A stretch of DNA of 38,376 nucleotides from an uncultured Acetatifactor sp. (lineage in GTDB: Bacteria > Bacillota > Clostridia > Lachnospirales > Lachnospiraceae): the NCBI GenBank assembly GCA_910586515.1, contig CAJUGL010000033.1:1-38376 (forward strand), read 5' to 3'. Position 1 is the stretch's first letter. Each line of letters starts with the position of its first letter. This document shows positions 28,324 through 37,512 of this stretch, in pieces. Under the pieces are notes generated by a model that saw nothing but the letters and a program-made list of their open reading frames with translations, did not search any database and was not told where the DNA came from. The translations under genes were made by a program, and so were the position numbers.

Positions 28324-31300
28324 ATGGGAAGCATCAGTTCGGCGATTGAACTGCAGGACAATTTTACCAACGTCCTGATGAATATTATGAGTGCGGTAAA
28401 TCTGTCCGTATGCACAATGGAGCAGATGCAGGCGACCATGAATGAGCCGGTTGACACGGCATCCATCCAGGGAATGCGCGATCAGCTGACGCAGGCTACC
28501 GTGGCTGCCTTGGAACTGGATGCCGCAATGAAAAATATCAGCGCTCCGCCGGATGCAGGACCGAATACCGGGGCGTCACGCTCTGTTTCCCGGGACAGGG
28601 CGCCGGCCCCGGTCACCTGGCAGTCCTATGAGGGGCTTGAGGTCTTTACGGGGACGGGGATGGATCGCCTTATCCAGGAGACGGCCAGTGTGGACAGCAT
28701 GCTGGACCGTCTCTATGATACCCAGCTGCAGGTCATGGAACAGGCCAGGGCAACCGAAATTCTGTCGCCCCAGGCTGTGGACGATATCCGGGAGGCGGAA
28801 AGCCGTGTCCAGGCGCTTCGGGATATGGTAAGTCAGGCGGAGGGCAATGCGCTGGAATTGGGGACGGATGAGGCCAATGCCCGTCTGGAACGTCTGCGGG
28901 GTCAGCTTGACCAGACCATCACCCTGCAGGAGAATCTGAACCAGGCCATGCAGGGTGCGGACATCGGGGAGATAAATGACGCGTACCTGCAGCTGTCCCA
29001 GAATATCAGCGATGCGGAGCGGATGGTAAGGGATTCCTTTGCGGGGATCCAGCCGGTGGAGATTCCTGTTACCTGGAACGTAGATACGCTGGAGGTATTT
29101 ACGGGGACGGGGATGGAGAGGTTTGAGCAGGAAGCCCGGAGTGCAGACAATATGCTGGCCGCCCTGAACCAGACACAGCAGCGGATCGTGCAGGCGGCTG
29201 CGGACATGGACTTTCTGCCGCCTGGCGGTTTCACGGACTTAGCCAACATGCATAGCCGCCTGCAGTCAATCCAGCAGCGCATTCAGGCAATAGAAAGCAA
29301 CCCGCTGAACATCGGGACAGACACGGCAAATGCAGGCCTGGAGCAGCTGCGGTCCCAGCTGAACCAGGCAGTGCAGGAGCAGGAAAACCTGAACCAGGCG
29401 GTCAGCGACATGGATGTCCAGGCGGCAAATGCGGCTTACCTGCGTCTGTCTCAGACTATAGGGAATACGGAACGGTATATCAGGGATAACGTTGACGAAC
29501 AGGGGCAGTTCAACCGGGCGATTGAGCAGGGGACAGGGGAAGCAAACCAGTTGATGCAGACCATAAAGGGCGCCGTTGCAGCATATGCCACGTTTCAGAC
29601 AGTGTCAAACGTGCTTGGGCTGTCCGATCAGCTGATCTCCACTACAGCCCGACTGGACATGATGAACGACGGGCTGCAGACCACAAAAGAACTGCAGGAT
29701 ATGATTTTTCTGTCTGCTGAGCGGTCAAGAGGGGCTTATCAGGCTACAGCGGATGCCGTGTCAAAACTGGGGCTTATGGCGGGGAATGCTTTTTCAGGCA
29801 GTGAGGAGATCGTCGCCTTCATGGAGCAGATAAACAAGCAGTTTGTGATTGCCGGGACGGAAGCTTCCGGAATCGATGCGGCCATGCTGCAGCTTACTCA
29901 GGCCATGGGTTCCGGTGTCCTGCGGGGGGAGGAATACAACAGCATCCTGGATCAGGCGCCCAATATTATTCAGAACATATCCAGATACATAGAAGAAAAT
30001 GAGGACGTGCTTGGAGCTGTGGCAGGGGCGATGGAGATGGAGGCGGCTGATCTGGCGGGGAACGTTCAGGGGCATTTAAAGGACATTGCCGGGGAAGGGC
30101 TTATTTCCGCAGAGATGATCAAGGCTGCTATGTTTTATGCGGCGGAGGAGACCAACGCGAAATTTGAGAGTATGCCCAAAACCTTTGAACAGATCTGGAC
30201 TTCCTTTGAAAATCATGCCTTGATGGCTTTTCAGCCGGTTCTGGAACGGCTGAATGAGATCGCCAACAGCGAAGGGTTCCAGAACTTTATAAACAACGCC
30301 ATAACTGGTTTGTCCATAGTGGCGGGGATCGCCCTGGACATATTCGATTTCCTGGGAACAGCGGCAGGGGTGGTGGCGGACAACTGGTCCTGGCTGTCCC
30401 CCATCATCTATGGCGTGGCGGCGGCCCTGGCTGTTTATTACGGCTGGCAGATGGCGGCAAATGCGGCCGGCCTGGTCAGCAAGGGGATCCATGTGGTGAT
30501 GGCGGGGATACAGATGGCCCATGCTGCCGTAACAGGTACCCTCACGGCTGCAACTGCGGCGCAGATCGCGGCACAGTACGGGCTGAACGCGGCCATGTAT
30601 GCGTGTCCTGTCGTGTGGATCATCATTGCGATTATCGCCCTGATCGCCATCATATATGCGGTTGTGGCCGCAGTGAACCATTTTGCGGGGACTTCCGTTT
30701 CCGCGACAGGGATCATAGCGGGGCTGTTCGCAACGCTTGGGGCGCATATCATTAATACGTTTGTGGTGCCGGTCTGGAACTTTTTTGCATCTTTGGCTAA
30801 TTTTTTTGCCAATGTATTCAATGACCCGGTAGCTGCCGTCAAAGTGCTTTTTTATGACATGTGCCTGACGGTGATAGGGTACATCCAGAACATGGCGCAT
30901 GCAATCGAAACCCTGATCAATAAAATACCGGGTGTAACGGTTGATATTACAAGCGGGCTTGATGGTTTTTATTCCAAATTGGAGGAAGCACAGCAGGCAG
31001 TCAAGGATAAAGCCGGATGGGTGGAGTACTTTGAAAAAATGGACTATGTGGACTATGGGAAAGCCTGGGATGCCGGCTATTCCTTTGGCCAGGGGATAGA
31101 GGAAAAGATCGCGGGATTTGACCTGGCCTCCCTGTTTGAAACCAACATCCCCGGCCCGGAGGAATATGAGGATCTTAGCGGCTACAGTCCCGGCAATTAC
31201 ACCCCCGGCAATTACACCCCCGGCGCCGAACTGGCAGGGATTGGAAGCGGCATTGATGATATTGCCGGGAATACCGGCGCGATTGCGGATGCCATGGACA

Positions 31301-31500
31301 TCACACAGGAAGAGCTTCGTTACCTGAGGGACATTGCGGAGCAGGAATCGGTGAACCGGTATACGGTGGCCGAGGTGAATATCGAGCAGAACAACCATAA
31401 CAATATCAGCAGCGGCATGGATTTGGACGGCGTTGTCTCCGGCCTGACCGATGCCGTAAATGATGCTGTGGACAGTATTACGGAAGGGGTGCATGAATAA
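28324..31500 (+). CDS. Tail tape measure protein (XkdO-like)
   Basis: A 1058-residue tape measure. The N-terminal third is helical with a tandem duplication of about 150 residues (about 105-255 and 255-405; each begins VFTGTGM and includes LERLRGQL or LEQLRSQLNQ). The tape-measure core follows (SAERSRGAYQATADAVSKLG; QAMGSGVLRGEEYNSILDQA; FESMPKTFEQIWTSFENH). Hydrophobic segments around residues 670-730 and 760-785 (VVWIIIAIIALIAIIYAVVA) could insert in the host membrane. A short repeat PGNYTPGNYTPG lies near 958. Its length sets tail length. Confidence 0.93.
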   Translation: MGSISSAIELQDNFTNVLMNIMSAVNLSVCTMEQMQATMNEPVDTASIQGMRDQLTQATVAALELDAAMKNISAPPDAGPNTGASRSVSRDRAPAPVTWQSYEGLEVFTGTGMDRLIQETASVDSMLDRLYDTQLQVMEQARATEILSPQAVDDIREAESRVQALRDMVSQAEGNALELGTDEANARLERLRGQLDQTITLQENLNQAMQGADIGEINDAYLQLSQNISDAERMVRDSFAGIQPVEIPVTWNVDTLEVFTGTGMERFEQEARSADNMLAALNQTQQRIVQAAADMDFLPPGGFTDLANMHSRLQSIQQRIQAIESNPLNIGTDTANAGLEQLRSQLNQAVQEQENLNQAVSDMDVQAANAAYLRLSQTIGNTERYIRDNVDEQGQFNRAIEQGTGEANQLMQTIKGAVAAYATFQTVSNVLGLSDQLISTTARLDMMNDGLQTTKELQDMIFLSAERSRGAYQATADAVSKLGLMAGNAFSGSEEIVAFMEQINKQFVIAGTEASGIDAAMLQLTQAMGSGVLRGEEYNSILDQAPNIIQNISRYIEENEDVLGAVAGAMEMEAADLAGNVQGHLKDIAGEGLISAEMIKAAMFYAAEETNAKFESMPKTFEQIWTSFENHALMAFQPVLERLNEIANSEGFQNFINNAITGLSIVAGIALDIFDFLGTAAGVVADNWSWLSPIIYGVAAALAVYYGWQMAANAAGLVSKGIHVVMAGIQMAHAAVTGTLTAATAAQIAAQYGLNAAMYACPVVWIIIAIIALIAIIYAVVAAVNHFAGTSVSATGIIAGLFATLGAHIINTFVVPVWNFFASLANFFANVFNDPVAAVKVLFYDMCLTVIGYIQNMAHAIETLINKIPGVTVDITSGLDGFYSKLEEAQQAVKDKAGWVEYFEKMDYVDYGKAWDAGYSFGQGIEEKIAGFDLASLFETNIPGPEEYEDLSGYSPGNYTPGNYTPGAELAGIGSGIDDIAGNTGAIADAMDITQEELRYLRDIAEQESVNRYTVAEVNIEQNNHNNISSGMDLDGVVSGLTDAVNDAVDSITEGVHE
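28639..29540 (+). repeat. Tandem coding repeat in the tape measure gene
   Basis: Two units of about 450 bases start at the near-identical GAGGT-TTTACGGGGACGGGGATG (28636 and 29089). The encoded helices differ by substitution but keep order and spacing, so it is an old duplication. It would lengthen the tail by one unit. Confidence 0.6.
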
Positions 31501-32183
31501 TGCGGAAAAGCGGATATGATTTTTACCTGGATAAGTGCCTCCTGCCCATAGCGCCGCCGAAGCTCCAGATCAAAATCAACAACACAAACGAAACGGTTAC
31601 CCTGATCAATGAGGGGGAGGTCAATATCCTGAAAACGGCAGGACTTACGGACATTGAGTTTGAATGCCGGATACCTCAGGAGCAGTATCCGTTTGCGGTA
31701 TATAAATCAGGGTTTGCAGGCGCGGATTATTTTCTGGGCTGTTTTGAGAGCCTGAAAACAGGAAGGAAGCCTTTTCAGTTCATTGTCTGCCGCCAGCGTC
31801 CCGACGGGCGCGCATTGTTTAATACAAATATCCGGGTATCTCTGGAAGATTATAAAGTCACGGAGGACGCGGAAGAGGGGCATGATCTTCTGGTCAAGGT
31901 GAAACTGAAGCAATGGAGGGATTACGGTACCAAGACGGTGGACGTCAGCTTTTCCACGTCCCGGGCAAGCGTGGGCGGGCAGCGGGAAACGTCGGGATCC
32001 CCGGCCCCGTCTTCCGCCCAGTCCTACACTGTGGTAAAAGGGGACTGTCTGTGGACCATCGCAAAGCGGTTTTATGGCAGCGGCGCAAAATATACGGTGA
32101 TTTACAATGCGAATAAGGGCATCATCGGCGGCAACCCAAACCTGATCTATCCCGGGCAGGTGCTGACCATTCCGGCGGCATGA
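31500..32183 (+). CDS. LysM-containing tail hub/peptidoglycan-binding protein (XkdP-like)
   Basis: A 227-residue protein. The N-terminal 140 residues are a beta-rich tail domain (YDFYLDKCLLPIAPPKLQIK; GEVNILKTAGLTDIEFECRI). A linker of Ser/Pro/Thr leads to a C-terminal LysM module (YTVVKGDCLWTIAKRFYG; IIGGNPNLIYPGQVLTIPA) that binds peptidoglycan. It likely sits between tape measure and baseplate hub and guides the tube to the wall. The start overlaps the tape measure stop (TAATG). Confidence 0.9.
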   Translation: MRKSGYDFYLDKCLLPIAPPKLQIKINNTNETVTLINEGEVNILKTAGLTDIEFECRIPQEQYPFAVYKSGFAGADYFLGCFESLKTGRKPFQFIVCRQRPDGRALFNTNIRVSLEDYKVTEDAEEGHDLLVKVKLKQWRDYGTKTVDVSFSTSRASVGGQRETSGSPAPSSAQSYTVVKGDCLWTIAKRFYGSGAKYTVIYNANKGIIGGNPNLIYPGQVLTIPAA

Positions 32184-32222
32184 GGAAGTGTATGGTCCAT
32201 TTCGGAGGGAGGTGACTTTTTT

Positions 32223-33203
32223 ATGAACATAGAAATCCTGGTAGGAAACGAAACCGGCACAAGGGCGTATCTGCCGGCCGTGGAAGAGGGGATTGAGTGG
32301 ACAACGGAACGGAAGGGAGCGCCTGGAAAGCTGGTTTTCAAAGTGGTGAAGGATGATCTGCTGGATTTTTCAGAGGGCAGCGCGGTCAGAATGAAGGCGG
32401 ATGGGCGGGGCATATTTTTCGGCTTTGTGTTTAAGCAGCAGCGGGACAGGGAGGGGATCATCACGGTCACCGCCTATGACCAGCTCCGATACCTGAAAAA
32501 CAAGGATACCAAAGTCTATGAAGGAAAAACAGCGGCACAGCTTATCCGGATGCTGGCAAAAGACTTTGCCTTGAATGTGGGCACGCTGGAAGATACCGGG
32601 TATGTGATCCCGTCAAGGGTGGAAGAGGATTCTTCTCTTTTTGAAATGATAGAAAACGCCCTTGACCAGACACTGACTAATACCGGGGAAATGTATGTTC
32701 TGTATGACGATTTCGGAAAGCTGGCATTGAAACATTTGTCTTCCATGTATGTGGGGGCGCCGGGAGCTTACCTGATGATAGATGAGGATACCGGGGAGAA
32801 CTATGAATACACGTCTTCCATTGATGACAGCACGTACAATAAGATCAAATTGACTTATGACAATGAGGATACCGGGAAGCGTGAGGTCTACATTGCCCAG
32901 GACGGCAGCAATATCTACCGATGGGGCGTGCTGCAGTATTTCGATACTTTGTCCAAAGGGGAGAACGGCCGGGCGAAGGCGGATGCCCTGTTAAAGTTGT
33001 ATAACAAAAAGACCCGGAATCTGAAAATAACAAACGCTTTCGGAGACAGCAGAGTACGGGCGGGGTCCATGGTGGTGGTCAATCTGGACTTAGGGGACAC
33101 GCGGCTGAAGAATTTTATGCTGGTGGAGAAGTGCAGGCATATTTTTAAAGAGAATCATCACAGGATGGAGCTGACGCTCAGGGGAGGTGAATTTATTGGC
33201 TGA
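32223..33203 (+). CDS. Baseplate hub protein (XkdQ/YqbQ-like)
   Basis: A 326-residue hub protein in the gpD/late-control superfamily: VEEGIEWTTERKGAPGKLVF, GIITVTAYDQLRYLKNKDTK, AAQLIRMLAKDFALNVGTLE, and NLKITNAFGDSRVRAGSMVV. These match XkdQ-type proteins that form the tail hub trimer. GGAGGGAGGTGACTTTTTT precedes ATG 32223. No peptidoglycan hydrolase domain is fused. Confidence 0.85.
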   Translation: MNIEILVGNETGTRAYLPAVEEGIEWTTERKGAPGKLVFKVVKDDLLDFSEGSAVRMKADGRGIFFGFVFKQQRDREGIITVTAYDQLRYLKNKDTKVYEGKTAAQLIRMLAKDFALNVGTLEDTGYVIPSRVEEDSSLFEMIENALDQTLTNTGEMYVLYDDFGKLALKHLSSMYVGAPGAYLMIDEDTGENYEYTSSIDDSTYNKIKLTYDNEDTGKREVYIAQDGSNIYRWGVLQYFDTLSKGENGRAKADALLKLYNKKTRNLKITNAFGDSRVRAGSMVVVNLDLGDTRLKNFMLVEKCRHIFKENHHRMELTLRGGEFIG

Positions 33204-33588
33204 TGCGAATGGGTTAGTGGAAGCAATGAAAAAGGCGGCATTGGACGCTGTGAAGGCGGGAAAGCCGGTTAATCTATGCTTTGGAAAAGTAACCAGGGTC
33301 TCCCCGCTGGAAATCAATGTGGAACAGAAGATGACCTTGGGAGAGGGACAGCTTGTGCTTGCCAGGCATGTAACGGATTATGAGACGGAGGTGACGGTGG
33401 AGTGGGAGACGGAGGAAAAAGGAGGAGGGAGCGGGGAAACGTCTTATTCGTCTCATAGCCATAAAGTTTCAGGAAAGAAGCGCATGGTAATGCTTAATTC
33501 GTTGGCAGTGGGTGAGACGGTCCTCCTGGCAAGGAAACAGGGCGGGCAGAAGTATGTTGTTCTGGACAGGATCGGAGGGGCGCTATGA
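33196..33588 (+). CDS. Baseplate protein (XkdR/DUF2577-like)
   Basis: A 130-residue OB-fold-like protein: LVEAMKKAALDAVKAGKPVN, CFGKVTRVSPLEINVEQKMT, LARHVTDYETEVTVEW, VMLNSLAVGETVLLARKQGG. It corresponds to DUF2577 in the PBSX baseplate. TTG 33196 is well spaced from GGGGAGGTG, which includes an alternative GTG (33187). It begins within the hub gene end and overlaps the next gene by ATGA. Confidence 0.85.
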   Translation: MADANGLVEAMKKAALDAVKAGKPVNLCFGKVTRVSPLEINVEQKMTLGEGQLVLARHVTDYETEVTVEWETEEKGGGSGETSYSSHSHKVSGKKRMVMLNSLAVGETVLLARKQGGQKYVVLDRIGGAL

Positions 33589-33989
33589 TACCATCTACAG
33601 CCGGTTTTCTAAGCCGGGATTTCGAAATAAAGGAGCAGCCTGGTTTTACCTACAGAATGCAGATGGACATAAAGCAGGTGCGCGGATACACGGATGAGCT
33701 GGAAGCGGTAAGGCAGGCAATCTATAAAATGATCATGACGGAGCGCTATCACTACGTTATGTACAGCTGGAACTATGGGATTGAACTGATTGATCTTTTT
33801 GGGGAGCCTGTAACCTATGTCTGTTCGGAATTGCCCCGCCGTATTTCGGAGGCGCTTCTTTGGGATGACCGTATAACCGCAGTGGATAACTTTGAATTTG
33901 ATTTTCCTCAGAGGGGCGTTATTCATGTTGCATTTACAGCGCACACCATTTTGGGAGATGTGCAGATGGGGAGGGAGGTGGCTTTTTAA
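33585..33989 (+). CDS. Baseplate wedge protein (XkdS/DUF2634-like, gp25 fold)
   Basis: A 134-residue protein: GFLSRDFEIKEQPGFTYRMQ, YTDELEAVRQAIYKMIMTER, YVMYSWNYGIELIDLFG and ITAVDNFEFDF, all typical of DUF2634. It belongs to the gp25-like wedge proteins that start sheath polymerisation on the baseplate. Its last base is the first base of the following start codon (TAATG). Confidence 0.87.
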   Translation: MIPSTAGFLSRDFEIKEQPGFTYRMQMDIKQVRGYTDELEAVRQAIYKMIMTERYHYVMYSWNYGIELIDLFGEPVTYVCSELPRRISEALLWDDRITAVDNFEFDFPQRGVIHVAFTAHTILGDVQMGREVAF

Positions 33990-35191
33990 TGTATGAAGAT
34001 ATTACTTATGAAGTGATCCTTGACAGGATGCTGGGGCGTATCCCGGACAGGTTTGACAAGCGGGAAGGGTCAGTCATCTGGGACACCCATTCTCCCACAG
34101 CCATTGAACTGCAGATCCTGTATCTTGAGCTTGACACGATTCTGCGGGAGGCTTACGGGGATACCGCTTCCAGGGAATTCCTGATCCTGCGGTGCAGGGA
34201 ACGGGGGATCTCTCCGCATAAGGCAACCAGAGCGGTACTGAAAGGGGTGTTTGCGCCTTCCGATATCGAGGTAACCGGGCAGCGTTTTAATATCAGCGAT
34301 ATGGATTATCTTGTGACCGAAAAGATTGCTGACGGGGAATACCTGGTGGAATGTGAAACAGCCGGAAAGATCGGGAACCAGTATCTGGGAAGTATGATCC
34401 CCATGGAATATATCAGGGGTTTACAGACAGCGGAGCTGACGGAAATTCTGATTCCCGGGGAGGATGAGGAAGAGACGGAGGATTTACGGCAGCGGTATTT
34501 TTCATCTTTTGATGAAAACGCTTTCGGCGGAAACAGGGCGGATTACCTGGAAAAGACAAACTCCATTCCCGGAGTTGGAAGGACGAAAGTAACAAGGGTA
34601 TGGAACGGCGACATTTCTCCCGCCGGCATGATTCCCAAAGAAAGTGTTGAAAGCTGGTACAACGACATCAGGGATACGCTGGGCGGGGAGGTAAAAAACT
34701 GGCTGGATTCGGTTTACCGTGCGGCAAAGGAAAAGAAACTGACGGTTGGCGGAACCGTTCTTTTAACGATTATCAATTCAGAGTTTGCGCCTGCTTCAGA
34801 TGCTCTTGTCCAGGCAGTTCAGACCGCCATTGACCCGGAAGCAAACGCAGGGGAAGGCTATGGGCTTGCGCCTGTGGGGCATGTGGTTAAGGTGGAGAGC
34901 GCCCAGGCAAGGGACATCACGGTTAAAACTTCCCTGACTTTTGCGCCGGGTTACGGGTGGGGGAGTCTCCAAAGCCGCCTTGACGAGGGTGTAGCTTCCT
35001 ATCTCCTGGAGCTTCGGAAAGAATGGGCCGATGCCCCATACCTGATTGTGCGGATAAGCCAGATTGATACCCGGCTTTTGCATGTTCCGGGTGTGGTTGA
35101 TGTGCAGAATACGGCAATTAACGGCTCAAACAGCAACCTGAATCTGGGAAAATATGAAATTCCGATGCCTGGGGGTGTAAGCGGATGGTAA
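33989..35191 (+). CDS. Baseplate J-like protein (XkdT-like)
   Basis: A 400-residue baseplate J family protein (gp6-like wedge). Hallmarks: LGRIPDRFDKREGSVIWDTH with SPTAIELQILYLELDTILRE, SREFLILRCRERGISPHKAT, GKIGNQYLGSMIPMEYIRGL, EDLRQRYFSSFDENAFGGNR, YLEKTNSIPGVGRTKVTRVW. It forms the outer ring of the baseplate with XkdS-like protein. The central conserved segment is intact. Confidence 0.92.
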   Translation: MYEDITYEVILDRMLGRIPDRFDKREGSVIWDTHSPTAIELQILYLELDTILREAYGDTASREFLILRCRERGISPHKATRAVLKGVFAPSDIEVTGQRFNISDMDYLVTEKIADGEYLVECETAGKIGNQYLGSMIPMEYIRGLQTAELTEILIPGEDEEETEDLRQRYFSSFDENAFGGNRADYLEKTNSIPGVGRTKVTRVWNGDISPAGMIPKESVESWYNDIRDTLGGEVKNWLDSVYRAAKEKKLTVGGTVLLTIINSEFAPASDALVQAVQTAIDPEANAGEGYGLAPVGHVVKVESAQARDITVKTSLTFAPGYGWGSLQSRLDEGVASYLLELRKEWADAPYLIVRISQIDTRLLHVPGVVDVQNTAINGSNSNLNLGKYEIPMPGGVSGW

Positions 35192-35991
35192 GAGAAGCAG
35201 ACCTTGTTTCCTATCTTCCCCCATTTATGGCGGAGTATAAGGAAATTAACCTTACCCTGACAGCGGAGAACCCGGAGTTTACCCTTGCCTGGAAAGCTGC
35301 TGACAGGGTTCTGAAAAACGAGTTTATTGTAACGGCTGACGAATATGGGATTGCCAGATTCGAGGCCCTTTTGGGGATTCGGCCGGATCCGGGTGACGGA
35401 CTGGAGGAGAGGCGGGCAAGGCTGCTCTACAGGTGGTATACTTCGTATCCCTATACATGGAGAATGCTCCTGCAGAAGCTTGCGTCCATACCCGGAGCTG
35501 CAGGAAGATATACGATAGCCAATAATTTCGGGGAAGGATACGAAGTGTTTGTCTGCCTGTATACAGACAGCAGCTCCATAGGAAGTGAGGTGGAGTATAC
35601 CCTGGAGTTTATGCTTCCGGCAAATATTATTGCCTGGGTTACTTATGAAATTCCGGAAGGCAGTGCAGCAGTCTATGCCGGCGGCGTGCTGGAAGAGGTG
35701 GAAATACTGGAACTGTGTGAAGTTGAGAATCTTTTCCTGATTTCTGAAGGGGTGGTGTATGCCGGAGGGGCGACAGAGGAAACGGATATTTTGGAACTAA
35801 GGGATTCACTGTCTCCGTATGCGTTTAGGGTAACCGAGAAGGGACATTTGCTGGTTACGGCAGATTCGGAGGAAAAGGTTGGTTTCAGAATTGATGGGAA
35901 CGGACACTTGATTGTGGATTCTGATTTGGTAGAAAATGCAGATAGGTACCGCATCAATGAAGCGGGGCACCTGGTTTACAGAATGGAGTGA
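35185..35991 (+). CDS. Tail protein (XkdU/DUF2313-like) with repeated C-terminal extension
   Basis: A 268-residue protein. Residues about 1-150 follow XkdU/YmfQ proteins (PPFMAEYKEINLTLTAENPE; RFEALLGIRPDPGDGLEERR; RLLYRWYTSYPYTWRMLLQK; MLPANIIAWVTYE). The last 110 residues are an extension not found in the basic family as I know it: a pair VYAGGVLEEVEILEL / VYAGGATEETDILEL, then three GHL repeats (KGHLLVTADS, NGHLIVDSD, AGHLVY). This may be an attachment surface for fibres. It overlaps its neighbour by 7 bases. Confidence 0.82.
   Translation: MVREADLVSYLPPFMAEYKEINLTLTAENPEFTLAWKAADRVLKNEFIVTADEYGIARFEALLGIRPDPGDGLEERRARLLYRWYTSYPYTWRMLLQKLASIPGAAGRYTIANNFGEGYEVFVCLYTDSSSIGSEVEYTLEFMLPANIIAWVTYEIPEGSAAVYAGGVLEEVEILELCEVENLFLISEGVVYAGGATEETDILELRDSLSPYAFRVTEKGHLLVTADSEEKVGFRIDGNGHLIVDSDLVENADRYRINEAGHLVYRME
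35673..35985 (+). repeat. Coding repeats in the XkdU-like C-terminal extension
   Basis: Two repeat types are seen at protein level: two units of about 33 residues beginning A/VVYAGG, and three units of about 20 residues with GHL-hydrophobic-V. DNA identity is moderate, so the units are old. Confidence 0.6.
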
Positions 35992-35996
35992 AAGAA

Positions 35997-37103
35997 ATGG
36001 CATGGAAAGGCTTAAAATTGACGGCAGACGGGCAGAAGGCCCTGAGTGCCGCCCAGGCTGCGCAGAAACTGAAAATCCGGTCAATTGCAGTGGGGGACGG
36101 AAGTTTTACAGGAGAGTCTCAAGAATTGAAGGGGCTGGTGAATCAGCTGTATGAGATCGAGGAACTGGAAATTGTAGTGAAAGACGCGGTATGTATGATT
36201 ACCGCAGAGCTTCCGGAAAAAGAGTATGAGTATTATTTCCGGGAGATCGGTGTGACGGTGGAAACCGACGAAGGGGTAAAGCTGTATGCTTATGATAATT
36301 CCGGAGATGACGCGCAGCAGGTGATTCCCGGAACCGGAAATGCCACGGTAAAGAGGCGGGTGCGTTTGACGCTGACGGTGGCAAATATAGCGGAAGTAAC
36401 GGTTACAAACCCTTCCGTAATGTATGTGACGTATGACGATTTTCAGGATACTTTAAAGAATAAGGTGGACGTGGAGGAGGGGAAGGGGCTTTCCGCCAAT
36501 GATTATACGGACCAGGATAAAAAAGTCGTCGACGGGCTGAATGGCCTTGGCTTCGGCCAGGATGAAAATGGAAGCTGGGGGTATAAGGCGCCTGGGAGCC
36601 AAGTGTTAGTGCCATTTGGAGCAGGCGAGGATATTGAGGAGGCCGCGAGGTTTGAACGGATTGTGATTGGCACCCATAGTAACGCAACGTATGAAGCCGA
36701 TACAGTCCTTGCAACATTTCCTGAAAATTTTGAGTATAAATGGGGTCAGGTTTTTGTAGAAATTATTTATTCCGCTTTTTCTAACTGGGGAACCATAAAA
36801 AATCATACAACAGGCATGGTTTTCTTTACAGATCAGGAAAGCGAATTTAAAATACCGCTTGAGGCCATGTTCTTTGATGGGGGAAGGAGATTATATTTAC
36901 AAAGAATGGCGACAATACAAAACGCAAGAAACCATACGGAGATTTCTGCTGGGGCTAAGATTATTGTTTCTGGATGTTCAAGTTATAATTTCCATGATGG
37001 AACGTGGAAAGAAGGTACAGAGAACGAAATATATCTGGTTCCCAGGGCATGTTTTCTTTCTGTGAAAAATAGAAGTCTTAGGTATGGGCAGGATTGGATT
37101 TAA
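35997..37103 (+). CDS. Tail fibre protein (DUF3751-like) with variable receptor-binding end
   Basis: A 368-residue fibre. N-terminal domain (WKGLKLTADGQKALSAAQAA; IRSIAVGDGSFTGESQELKG; EYYFREIGVTVETDEGVKLY; GTGNATVKRRVRLTLTVANI) matches phage tail-collar fibres that attach to the baseplate. Then comes the shuffled module LSANDYTDQDKKVVDGLNGL with GFGQDENGSWGYKAPGSQVL. The final 150 residues, coded by more AT-rich DNA, are unrelated to anything I recognise and are the likely receptor-binding part. ATG 35997 is preceded by GGAGTGAAAGAA. Confidence 0.8.
   Translation: MAWKGLKLTADGQKALSAAQAAQKLKIRSIAVGDGSFTGESQELKGLVNQLYEIEELEIVVKDAVCMITAELPEKEYEYYFREIGVTVETDEGVKLYAYDNSGDDAQQVIPGTGNATVKRRVRLTLTVANIAEVTVTNPSVMYVTYDDFQDTLKNKVDVEEGKGLSANDYTDQDKKVVDGLNGLGFGQDENGSWGYKAPGSQVLVPFGAGEDIEEAARFERIVIGTHSNATYEADTVLATFPENFEYKWGQVFVEIIYSAFSNWGTIKNHTTGMVFFTDQESEFKIPLEAMFFDGGRRLYLQRMATIQNARNHTEISAGAKIIVSGCSSYNFHDGTWKEGTENEIYLVPRACFLSVKNRSLRYGQDWI
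36471..36630 (+). repeat. Shared tail module, copy 1
   Basis: About 160 bases encoding KGLSA...DQDKK-VDGLNGL-FGQDE-GSWGYKAPGSQVLVPFGA. It recurs with high DNA identity at 37321-37480 and in diverged form at about 37635-37730. Confidence 0.75.
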
Positions 37104-37167
37104 GCAGAAAGGACACAACGGAGCATGCGTAGCGGTCTTTTAACAAAATGTGCGGGAAGGAGGGCTT

Positions 37168-37512
37168 ATGAAAGATTATACAGCCAGTAAGGAGCCGGTA
37201 TTTTCCGAAAAAATAAAGATAGTGGAGACTACGGATCCGGTTCATGCGGATCATGCAAATGCCGCAGCAAAACAGTTAATTGAAAATGATATGGCGCTGA
37301 AGAAAAGCTTGGACAGAAAGGTAGAGGCGGAGGACGGGAAAGGGCTCTCCGCTGATTATATAGACCAGGATAAGAAAGCCGTCGACGGGCTGAACGGACT
37401 TAGCTTTGGCCAGGATGAAGAAGGAAGCTGGGGGTATAAGGCGCCTGGGAGCCAGGTATTAGTGCCATTTGGAGCAGACGGGGATAAGGAGGACAAACAT
37501 GGCAGAGATTGA
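37168..37512 (+). CDS. Small tail protein carrying the shared module
   Basis: A 114-residue protein. The start (KDYTASKEPVFSEKIKIVET; HADHANAAAKQLIENDMALK) is like the short proteins coded between fibre genes that act as connectors. The rest is the shared module (LSADYIDQDKKAVDGLNGLS; FGQDEEGSWGYKAPGSQVL). ATG 37168 after GGAAGGAGGG. It overlaps the next gene by 14 bases. It could be a split fibre or coiled-coil connector. Confidence 0.65.
   Translation: MKDYTASKEPVFSEKIKIVETTDPVHADHANAAAKQLIENDMALKKSLDRKVEAEDGKGLSADYIDQDKKAVDGLNGLSFGQDEEGSWGYKAPGSQVLVPFGADGDKEDKHGRD
37321..37480 (+). repeat. Shared tail module, copy 2
   Basis: Near-identical to 36471-36630; a run of about 30 identical bases (GAAGCTGGGGGTATAAGG...) is present around 37422. 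High identity between neighbouring genes allows recombination that would exchange fibre ends. Confidence 0.75.
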
